Below, piece by piece: positions 1-5,349 of a DNA stretch of 6,494 bases. The DNA comes from Flavobacteriaceae bacterium (GTDB taxonomy: Bacteria > Bacteroidota > Bacteroidia > Flavobacteriales > Flavobacteriaceae), in NCBI GenBank assembly GCA_015489265.1, contig WFZY01000281.1, positions 1 to 6,494 on the forward strand, read 5' to 3'. Each line of letters begins with the position of its first letter. The first letter of the stretch is position 1. The notes under the pieces are model-generated. The model was not told the DNA's origin. It worked only from the letters and a program-made list of their open reading frames with translations, and ran no database searches. A program made the translations under genes and the position numbers.

Positions 1-281
1 ATATTGCCTATTTTTACAGTCAAGCTAAAACCACTTGGCTGGTAACCTTTTCCGGCGAAGAATTTATATATGACCAAGCGCTTGAACAGCTTGAAAAACA
101 ACTCAATCCCGAAGATTTTTTCCGCATCAACCGGCAATTTATAGTCTCAACAAAAACCATAAAAGACATTGTTCAATACACTAATAGCCGGTTGAAAATC
201 ATTCTGCAACCCAAAACGCAAACCGATGTCATCGTTGCCCGCGAACGCGTAAAAGATTTTAAAAACTGGTTGAAATTTTAA
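1..281 (+). CDS. LytTR-family response regulator, C-terminal DNA-binding domain (5'-partial)
   Basis: The frame is open from base 3 to a TAA at 279–281 and gives 92 residues, with no start inside the window. The sequence reads as a LytTR DNA-binding domain: an opening strand IAYFYSQAKTTWLVTFSGEE, the helix QALEQLEKQLNP, the family-typical core DFFRINRQFIVS, the strand block NSRLKIILQP, and a closing helix RERVKDFKNWLKF. In this family the LytTR domain usually follows a receiver (REC) domain. The REC part would lie upstream of the window, so its phosphoacceptor Asp cannot be checked. Such regulators bind promoter DNA as the output of a two-component system, often with a LytS-type histidine kinase encoded next door. 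A stand-alone LytTR regulator is also possible. The domain assignment is firm; target genes are unknown. Confidence 0.88.
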   Translation, partial: IAYFYSQAKTTWLVTFSGEEFIYDQALEQLEKQLNPEDFFRINRQFIVSTKTIKDIVQYTNSRLKIILQPKTQTDVIVARERVKDFKNWLKF

Positions 282-336
282 TTCGTCGAAGCTATCAATT
301 GCATTAGACACTTTCCCCGTAATTATCCGACTTTAC

Positions 337-366
337 AAAAAACTGACCAACAGCAGACGGTTTTTT
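337..366 (+). terminator. Weak hairpin with T-tract after the LytTR gene
   Basis: AAAAAACTG (337–345) can pair with CGGTTTTTT (358–366) around a 12-base loop, with one G·T pair. A further T-run follows at 371–377. The stem is A/T-rich with only a few G·C pairs, so it would be a weak intrinsic terminator at best. It lies 55 bases after the LytTR stop and just before a -7 box, a sensible place to separate two transcripts. The rest of the 282–419 gap shows nothing else I can identify. Confidence 0.3.
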
Positions 367-378
367 ATAATTTTTTTC

Positions 379-386
379 TAAATTTG
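379..386 (+). promoter_or_regulatory. Bacteroidota-type -7 box (TAAATTTG) upstream of the acyl-CoA synthetase gene
   Basis: TAAATTTG matches the TAnnTTTG -7 consensus of Bacteroidota primary sigma promoters. It would place the transcription start near base 390 and leave a leader of about 30 bases before the ATG at 420. No good TTG/TTTG -33 element is seen about 19 bases upstream (the area reads GACGG then a T-run), so the match is half a promoter. The location between a T-tract and a gene start is supportive. Confidence 0.4.
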
Positions 387-419
387 ATATTATTTTATCA
401 ACCATAAAACGATTTCATT

Positions 420-2183
420 ATGAAAAACCTAACCGACGCTCAAAAATTCTTAAAACTTCGCAATGATTTACAACAAGTTACTTCATATGAAGACGCCCTA
501 AAAATCTTTCAATGGCCTACTATGTCCAAGTTTAATTGGGCAACCGAGTATTTTGACGAAATGGCAAAAAATAATGACAAAACCGCTTTAATTTATGCCG
601 ATACCGATGGCAATGAGCGAAAAGTAAGTTTTGAACAAATGCGGCAACGTTCCAATCAAGTGGCTAACTTTTTACAGGCAAAAGGTTTTAAAAAAGGCGA
701 CCGCGTCTTAATTATGATGGATACGTCGGTAGAAATTTTTGAATTGTTTTTAGGTATTATGAAACTCGGTGGCACCATTATTCCGGCTTCTACCTTGCTC
801 TCACCTGATGACATCAGTGACCGGATTAAGCGCGGTAACATCAGTTTTGTGATTGCCCATCATAAATTTATAGAACGTATAGACCAAGCCGGCGAGATAC
901 TCAAAGGTTTAAAAGCCCTGATTAATGTGCCGCATATCACCATTCCGCGCGAAGCAGAAACTTATAAAGATTCCCAGTGGATTAAGTACGAAGAAACTGA
1001 AAATTACGAAACGGAATTTATACCGGATTTTATCACTTTTACGACAGACACTCTGTTTATGTTTTTTACTTCCGGAACAACTTCTCAACCTAAATTAGTC
1101 ATTCATCCTTATCATTATCCGGTTGGACATTTAACCACCATGTATTGGCTTGATTTACAACAAGATGATGTACATTATAATATCAGTTCACCGGGCTGGG
1201 CAAAATTTGCCTGGAGTAGTTTTATGGCACCTTGGAATGCCGGCGCAACCATTTTTACCTTCCATTACACCGCTTTTGATCCGGAAAAAACTTTGCAAAT
1301 GATTGAAAAACATCAAATTACCAGTCTTTGTGCCCCGTTAAGCGTTTGGAAATTATTCGTTCTAAAAGATTTTGAAAAATATAATTTTAATCTCAAAAAA
1401 ATAGTCAGTGCCGGAGAACCGCTCAATCCGGAAATCACCAGAAAAGTAGAACAAATTACCGGCTTACAATTAAGAGAAGGTTACGGGCAAACCGAAACCA
1501 CCGCGTTGATTTTTACCCCGAAAGGCATGCAAGTACCTGCGGGTTCTATGGGAAAAGCATCACCGGGCTACGAAATTAAAGTCATGGACGGCAAACTTGA
1601 TGAAGTCCCGACCGGTAAAGACGGTCAATTAGCCGTCAGAACCTATCCTTATCGTCCGTTGGGCTTACTTAAGGGTTATGATGATGAAGATAAAAATATG
1701 GAAATTTTCAAAGGCAGTTGGTATTTAACCGGTGATACGGCTTATCAAGACGAAAACGGTTTCTTTTTCTTTATCGGTCGTTCTGACGATGTGTTTAAAA
1801 GTTTGGATTACCGTATCAGCCCTTTTGAAGTGGAAAGCGAAATTATGGAACACGAAGCCGTATTGGAAGTCGGTGTGATTCCGACCATTGACCATTTGGA
1901 ACGCATCGTCCCCAAAGCATTTATCGTCTTAAAACCCGGTTATGATAAAAATGAAGCGACTGCTTTAGCGCTTTTCAAATTTATCAGAAGCCGGATGGCA
2001 CCTTACAAGCGACCACGCTCTATTGAGTTTATGGAAGCTTTTCCTAAAACCATCAGCTCTAAAGTCATGCGCAAAGATTTGAGAAAGTATGATGAAGAGC
2101 TCAAAAACATGGAAATCCGTGGCAAATATGAATTTTTGGAACTGGACTTTGCCGACGAATTAAATCTGCGTAAAAGAAAATAA
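420..2183 (+). CDS. AMP-forming acyl-CoA synthetase (medium-chain/acetyl-CoA synthetase-like, ANL superfamily)
   Basis: This enzyme should activate a carboxylic acid with ATP to an acyl-adenylate and then transfer the acyl group to CoA, in the cytoplasm. The 587 residues are slightly longer than typical medium-chain acyl-CoA synthetases. ANL motifs appear in order: the phosphate-binding loop FFTSGTTSQPK (residues 215–225), a substrate-pocket stretch SSPGWAKFAWSSF (about 256–268), SAGEPLNP (330–337), YGQTET (355–360), YLTGDTA with Asp439, the hinge GRSDD (453–457), DYRISPFEVES (463–473), and PKTISSK with the expected catalytic Lys548. Substitutions: Ser222 replaces the usual Gly of TSGTTG, and Ser547 replaces the Gly normally just before the catalytic Lys. 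The DYRISPFE variant of the usual GYRIGPFE recurs, as I recall, in one uncharacterised subgroup of these ligases. The substrate cannot be named. The ATG at 420 has an A-rich upstream region, and the next gene starts 12 bases after the stop. Confidence 0.87.
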   Translation: MKNLTDAQKFLKLRNDLQQVTSYEDALKIFQWPTMSKFNWATEYFDEMAKNNDKTALIYADTDGNERKVSFEQMRQRSNQVANFLQAKGFKKGDRVLIMMDTSVEIFELFLGIMKLGGTIIPASTLLSPDDISDRIKRGNISFVIAHHKFIERIDQAGEILKGLKALINVPHITIPREAETYKDSQWIKYEETENYETEFIPDFITFTTDTLFMFFTSGTTSQPKLVIHPYHYPVGHLTTMYWLDLQQDDVHYNISSPGWAKFAWSSFMAPWNAGATIFTFHYTAFDPEKTLQMIEKHQITSLCAPLSVWKLFVLKDFEKYNFNLKKIVSAGEPLNPEITRKVEQITGLQLREGYGQTETTALIFTPKGMQVPAGSMGKASPGYEIKVMDGKLDEVPTGKDGQLAVRTYPYRPLGLLKGYDDEDKNMEIFKGSWYLTGDTAYQDENGFFFFIGRSDDVFKSLDYRISPFEVESEIMEHEAVLEVGVIPTIDHLERIVPKAFIVLKPGYDKNEATALALFKFIRSRMAPYKRPRSIEFMEAFPKTISSKVMRKDLRKYDEELKNMEIRGKYEFLELDFADELNLRKRK

Positions 2184-2195
2184 TTTAAAACCATT

Positions 2196-3587
2196 ATGAA
2201 AAAAAAATTAAGTTTAATTCTTATCTTCTTAAGTCATTTTATCTTTGCCCAAACCCAAGTGTCCGGCAACCAATCGGGCACTTGGTCATTGAGCCATTCA
2301 CCCTATCAAGTAACCGGTAACATAACCATTCCTGCCGGACAAATTTTAAATATTGAAGCCGGTGTACAAGTGGTGTTTCAAGGTTATTATCGCATTTATA
2401 TTAACGGCAAAATTGTTGCTAACGGAACCGAAAACAATCCGATTGTATTTACACCTACCGACCAAACTACCGGTTGGGGCGGCATCCGTTTAGACGGCAC
2501 ACCGGACATCAGCGAATTTCATTATTGCAAATTTGAATATGGCAAAACCAGTGCTACCGGCAATTATCCGGATATGCACGGCGGTGCAGTTGTGATAAAA
2601 GATGCCGATGCGCAATTTTATAACTGTATTTTCTCACACAACGATGCCTCCGGCGATGATGATGGTATGGGCGGAGCGGTTTATACCATGAATTCCGGCG
2701 ACACCAATCAAACTTTGACCAAATTTATAGATTGTTTGTTTGAATACAACCACGCCTATGGTGAAGGCGGTGCCATCAAATTTACCAATGATGGCAATTC
2801 GGAAGTTACCCGCTGTCAATTTGTAGGAAATACCAGTAATTACGGTGGCGGAGCTATTATGTTTTATACGGTGGATAATATACATTTGACCCAATGCTTA
2901 TTTTACATGAACAGCACTGCTAATTCGGGCGGCGGCGCACTAAAAAGTCTGAATCCGCAAAATAGTTTAACCATTGCTAATTGTACATTTGCCAACAATA
3001 CCGCTAATGGTGCCGGCGAAGGTGGTGCAGCCGATTTTGATTACGCCGATGTGGCTATTGTCAATAGTATTTTTTATGGTAACAACCAAACCTATGGCAA
3101 GGATATTAATGTCGGTCAAAACACAACAGTAGATATTACCTATTCGGACGTTGATATGCCCGACTATGCTACCGGTAGTCATAATTTGAATAATGTCAAT
3201 CCGCTTTTTATAAATGCTTCACAAGGCGATTTGCATCTACAATCCGGTTCACCCTGCATTGACACCGGTATTGACATCGGACTGCCTTATAATGGCATCG
3301 CACCGGATATGGGATGTTATGAATATGGCAATGCCGGCATCCATGCTTTGTCGGAAACAGGAATAATTATTTTCCCGAATCCTGTTCAAAATCAACTATT
3401 TATAAAACAAGAAAAGCCACAAAACATCAAGGTCCAATTAATAGATCATACCGGTAGAGATATTTTAAATTTGCAATCCGGTCAACCTCTTATTCCTATT
3501 CAATTAGATAATTTAGCTTCCGGGATGTATCAGATTTTAATAAAAATGCAAGACCGCTTATATTTGCAAAAAATTATAATCCGGTAA
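2196..3587 (+). CDS. Secreted right-handed beta-helix protein with T9SS type A C-terminal sorting domain
   Basis: The protein has 463 residues. Residues 1–18 are a signal peptide: a KKK start, a hydrophobic run, then FA|Q, with Gln19 the likely new N-terminus as is common in this phylum. Residues 25–90 look like opening beta-helix coils, with phrases such as VTGNITIPAGQ and IVANGTENNPIVFTP. Residues 129–296 hold six coils, each with GGA followed by FxxN. Residues 351–376 carry the SPCIDTG…DMGCYEY closing motif common in such proteins. From about 388 to the end is the sorting domain: IIIFPNPVQNQLFI, DHTGRDI, LASGMYQILI and a basic end, KIIIR. It should cross the inner membrane by Sec and the outer membrane by type IX secretion, which removes the tail and usually anchors the protein at the surface or releases it. 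Its substrate or partner is unknown: this fold occurs in polysaccharide-acting enzymes and adhesins, and I see no recognisable lyase or hydrolase active site. It lies 12 bases after the ligase gene and 3 bases before acyP. Confidence 0.9.
   Translation: MKKKLSLILIFLSHFIFAQTQVSGNQSGTWSLSHSPYQVTGNITIPAGQILNIEAGVQVVFQGYYRIYINGKIVANGTENNPIVFTPTDQTTGWGGIRLDGTPDISEFHYCKFEYGKTSATGNYPDMHGGAVVIKDADAQFYNCIFSHNDASGDDDGMGGAVYTMNSGDTNQTLTKFIDCLFEYNHAYGEGGAIKFTNDGNSEVTRCQFVGNTSNYGGGAIMFYTVDNIHLTQCLFYMNSTANSGGGALKSLNPQNSLTIANCTFANNTANGAGEGGAADFDYADVAIVNSIFYGNNQTYGKDINVGQNTTVDITYSDVDMPDYATGSHNLNNVNPLFINASQGDLHLQSGSPCIDTGIDIGLPYNGIAPDMGCYEYGNAGIHALSETGIIIFPNPVQNQLFIKQEKPQNIKVQLIDHTGRDILNLQSGQPLIPIQLDNLASGMYQILIKMQDRLYLQKIIIR
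2580..3098 (+). repeat. Six GGA/FxxN beta-helix coils with a cysteine ladder (protein-level repeat)
   Basis: Coils in the beta-helix protein begin with GGA at residues 129, 159, 191, 218, 246 and 276, a period of 27–32 residues. Each is followed by FxxN: FSHN 146, FEYN 182, FVGN 209, FYMN 236, FANN 265 and FYGN 293. Two residues before the Phe there is a Cys in five of the six (144, 180, 207, 234, 263) and Ser291 in the last. An earlier partial coil has Cys111 before Phe113. The DNA itself is not tandemly identical, so the repeat is old or selected at protein level. Confidence 0.8.
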
Positions 3588-3590
3588 TTT

Positions 3591-3872
3591 ATGAATTGCA
3601 AACATTATAAAATTAAAGTTGAAGGAAAAGTTCAAGGCGTTTGGTTTAGAAAACACACACAAGATAAAGCACAAAGCTTACATCTTAAAGGTTTTGTACG
3701 CAACGAATCCGATGGCACTGTTTATGTAGAAGTGGAAACGGATGATGAAACAAAGCTCAATGAATTTATTCAATGGCTTCACCAAGGATCACCACTTTCT
3801 AAAGTTGAAAACGTTGATGTTTTGGAAGAAAAATCCTGTCAAAATTTTGATGATTTTGTGATTCAGCGGTAA
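3591..3872 (+). CDS. acyP: Acylphosphatase
   Basis: This small cytoplasmic enzyme hydrolyses acyl phosphates such as acetyl phosphate and 1,3-bisphosphoglycerate to the acid and phosphate. At 93 residues it has the usual family length. The signature KVEGKVQGVWFRKHTQDKA includes the phosphate-binding loop and catalytic Arg20. LKGFVRN supplies catalytic Asn38, and SDGTVYVEVE is the expected following strand. The ATG lies 3 bases after the beta-helix stop, which suggests co-transcription, although stand-alone acyP genes are common and the pairing need not be functional. No Shine-Dalgarno is visible; the upstream bases are GGTAATTT. The stop codon sits in the left arm of an inverted repeat. Confidence 0.93.
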   Translation: MNCKHYKIKVEGKVQGVWFRKHTQDKAQSLHLKGFVRNESDGTVYVEVETDDETKLNEFIQWLHQGSPLSKVENVDVLEEKSCQNFDDFVIQR

Positions 3873-3891
3873 CATCATAAAAATTACCGCT
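3865..3891 (+). terminator. Inverted repeat spanning the acyP stop codon; possible terminator
   Basis: AGCGGTAA (3865–3872) and TTACCGCT (3884–3891) form a perfect 8-bp inverted repeat around an 11-base loop. The left arm contains the acyP stop codon. It is followed only by CAAATAATTTC, not a real T-run, so rho-independent termination would be weak. It may instead mark the 3' end of the transcript after trimming. A -7 box for the next gene lies 30 bases on. Confidence 0.4.
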
Positions 3892-3898
3892 CAAATAA

Positions 3899-3929
3899 TT
3901 TCATATTCCCAAAAAAAAATGTAATTTTG
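3899..3929 (+). promoter_or_regulatory. Bacteroidota-type promoter for the DUF177–rpmF genes
   Basis: TAATTTTG at 3922–3929 is a full match to the TAnnTTTG -7 consensus. TTTC at 3899–3902, with a 19-base spacer, is one base off the TTTG -33 element. Transcription should start around base 3934–3936, only a few bases before the first possible ATG (3940). This favours use of a later ATG for the DUF177 protein. Confidence 0.55.
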
Positions 3930-3939
3930 CAAGCTGAAA

Positions 3940-4503
3940 ATGATGAAGATGAAGGCATTGAAATCGTATGATATAAAATTCAGTGGTCTGAAAAACGGTA
4001 AACACCAATACCGGTTTCATTTAGACCAAGAATTTTTCAAGCTGTTTGATAACGATGAATTTGACCGGTGTGATATTGACATAGTGATAGATCTTGATAA
4101 AAGTGATCAGCTTTTAGAATTTAGCATTTACCACAAAGGCACCCTTGAAGTCCCCTGTGATATCAGCGGCGAGATGTTTGACCAAGAGATTAAAGGTAAT
4201 TTAAATTTTATTGTCAAATTTAGTGATACTTATAATGATGACCGTGACGATTTAATTTTCATTCCATACCATTCTCACTTGTTTAACATCGCACAGCAAA
4301 TTTACGAATCGGTTGTTTTAAGTGTCCCCGGCAAACGGATTCATCCGGACATTGCTTCGGGTAAAAAGAAAGCCGAAAATGCTAAATACATCATCAACTA
4401 TGACGAGTATCAAACATCTGTAGAACAAGAAGTAGATAATAATCAAACCATAGATCCGCGTTGGGCGGCATTAAAAAAAATATTAACAGATAAAAAGCAA
4501 TAA
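3940..4503 (+). CDS. DUF177 (YceD-like) protein upstream of rpmF
   Basis: The protein has 187 residues from the first ATG. It resembles the DUF177/YceD family: a start of the kind MKALKSYDIKFSGLKNGKHQ, a central GTLEVPCDISGE (Cys73), the conserved helix IYESVVLSVPGKRIHP (residues 121–136), and a C-terminal DPRWAALKKIL (172–182). The family is usually encoded directly upstream of rpmF, and plant and E. coli members have been tied to 23S rRNA accumulation. A role in large-subunit assembly is therefore likely, but no reaction is known. Three in-frame ATGs lie close together (3940, 3943, 3949). I favour 3949, giving MKALKSYD, because relatives start that way as I recall and because the promoter lies so close. 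The family assignment rests partly on context. rpmF follows after 2 bases. Confidence 0.85.
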   Translation: MMKMKALKSYDIKFSGLKNGKHQYRFHLDQEFFKLFDNDEFDRCDIDIVIDLDKSDQLLEFSIYHKGTLEVPCDISGEMFDQEIKGNLNFIVKFSDTYNDDRDDLIFIPYHSHLFNIAQQIYESVVLSVPGKRIHPDIASGKKKAENAKYIINYDEYQTSVEQEVDNNQTIDPRWAALKKILTDKKQ

Positions 4504-4505
4504 AG

Positions 4506-4700
4506 ATGGCACATCCTAAGAGAAAAATATCCAAACAAAGAGGCCGTAAAAGAAGAACGCATTACAAAATTGATATGCCTCAAATAGCAATTGATGCAAC
4601 TACCGGTGAAGCACATTTATATCACAGAGCACACTGGCATGAAGGAAAATTATATTACAAAGGAAAAGTTGTAATTGACCCTGAGCAAGAAGAAGCTTAA
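4506..4700 (+). CDS. rpmF: 50S ribosomal protein L32
   Basis: The 64-residue protein starts MAHPKRKISKQRGRKRRTHY and continues PQIAIDATTGEAHLYHRAHW, the standard L32 pattern: a basic N-terminal tail that runs into rRNA, then a small globular end. It has no cysteines, so it is the zinc-independent form usual in Bacteroidota. The acidic tail DPEQEEA also fits the phylum. The start is 2 bases after the DUF177 stop, so the two genes are very likely translated from one message. A strong hairpin begins directly after the stop codon. Confidence 0.96.
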   Translation: MAHPKRKISKQRGRKRRTHYKIDMPQIAIDATTGEAHLYHRAHWHEGKLYYKGKVVIDPEQEEA

Positions 4701-4798
4701 AAATCACAAAAAAACTGTTAAAAACGCCATTTTATTTCAATAAATGGCGTTTTTTCTATTTTTAAACAAAAAACAGTTTTTTTTTGTGATTTTTTTTC
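4701..4798 (+). terminator. Nested double-hairpin terminator between rpmF and accB
   Basis: An inner stem pairs AAAAACGCCATTT (4720–4732) with AAATGGCGTTTTT (4742–4754), 13 perfect bp with a 9-base loop, followed by one more T. It is enclosed by an outer stem: AAATCACAAAAAAACTGTT (4701–4719) pairs with 4772–4793, which reads AACAG, nine T, GTGATTT. The only outer mismatch is 7 A against 9 T. A T-run (4791–4797) closes the structure. The inner stem alone is a good intrinsic terminator, and its A-tract/T-tract symmetry means it could also stop transcription from the other side. Confidence 0.8.
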
Positions 4799-4805
4799 TA
4801 TTTTG
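4799..4805 (+). promoter_or_regulatory. Possible -7 box for accBC (TATTTTG, one base short of consensus)
   Basis: TATTTTG directly after the terminator T-run resembles TAnnTTTG with one T missing. The nearest upstream TTTG (4783–4786) is only 12 bases away, too close for a normal -33 element. A promoter is expected here because the terminator should separate accB from rpmF, and a 40-base A/T-rich leader would result. The motif itself is weak. Confidence 0.28.
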
Positions 4806-4845
4806 CTCGTTAAAACAATCAAATAACTAACTAAAATTTTTTAAT

Positions 4846-5331
4846 ATGGACATTAAAGAAGTACAAAACCTCATAAAATTTGTCGCCAAATCCGGTGTCA
4901 GTGAAGTTAAAATCGAAAACAAAGATTTTAAACTAACCATTAAAAACAAACCCGAATATGTAACCTCTGCCCCTGTAGCTACAACCGTAGCAGCTATTCC
5001 GGCAAGTATCCCGCCTGCTGCAGTACCTGCTGCAACTGTACCGGCTACTCCGGCTGCAGAAGTTCCTAAAAATGAAATAGATGAATCTAAATACATTACT
5101 ATCAAAGCACCTATAATCGGTACTTTTTATCGCAAACCTTCACCGGACAAGCCACCTTATGTTGAAGTAGGTGACACAATCAAAGAAGGTGATGTCGTTT
5201 GTATAATTGAAGCAATGAAGCTCTTTAATGAAATTGAATCGGAAGTTTCCGGTAAAATTGTAAAAGTTTTGGTTGACGATGCTACACCTGTCGAATTCGA
5301 TCAACCTTTATTTTTAGTAGAGCCCATGTAG
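4846..5331 (+). CDS. accB: Acetyl-CoA carboxylase biotin carboxyl carrier protein (BCCP)
   Basis: BCCP carries the biotin that AccC carboxylates and that AccA/AccD then use to turn acetyl-CoA into malonyl-CoA, the committed step of fatty acid synthesis. The 161 residues divide into three parts. The N-terminal region, residues 1–35, starts MDIKEVQNLIKFVAKSGVSE. Residues 41–74 are a flexible Ala/Pro/Val-rich linker. The biotinyl (lipoyl-like) domain covers about 83–160. The EAMKL motif gives Lys125 as the biotin site. The thumb segment typical of bacterial BCCP (PSPDKPPYVEVGD, 98–110) is present, which separates it from the carrier domains of other biotin enzymes. The gene ends with tandem in-frame stops, TAG TAA (5329–5334). 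accC starts 18 bases after the TAG, so the two are surely one unit. Confidence 0.96.
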   Translation: MDIKEVQNLIKFVAKSGVSEVKIENKDFKLTIKNKPEYVTSAPVATTVAAIPASIPPAAVPAATVPATPAAEVPKNEIDESKYITIKAPIIGTFYRKPSPDKPPYVEVGDTIKEGDVVCIIEAMKLFNEIESEVSGKIVKVLVDDATPVEFDQPLFLVEPM

Positions 5332-5349
5332 TAACCAAAATGTATTTAT

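Noticed and set aside
282..419. Search for a small RNA or riboswitch in the gap before the acyl-CoA synthetase gene
   Set aside because: Only a weak A/T-rich hairpin and a -7 box are seen. There is no conserved riboswitch core or stable multi-stem fold.
656..841. Minus-strand open frame inside the acyl-CoA synthetase gene
   Set aside because: It is a short antisense frame with no domain, promoter or ribosome-binding context. The same applies to the one at 2003–2194.
2634..3182. Two minus-strand open frames inside the beta-helix gene
   Set aside because: They are antisense to a well-supported secreted protein with signal peptide, repeat coils and sorting tail. Their Ile/Gly-rich text mirrors the coil repeats.
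4827..5105. 92-residue open frame on the minus strand over the accB start
   Set aside because: Its Ala/Gly/Val-rich hydrophobic stretch is just the antisense of the Ala/Pro-rich BCCP linker.
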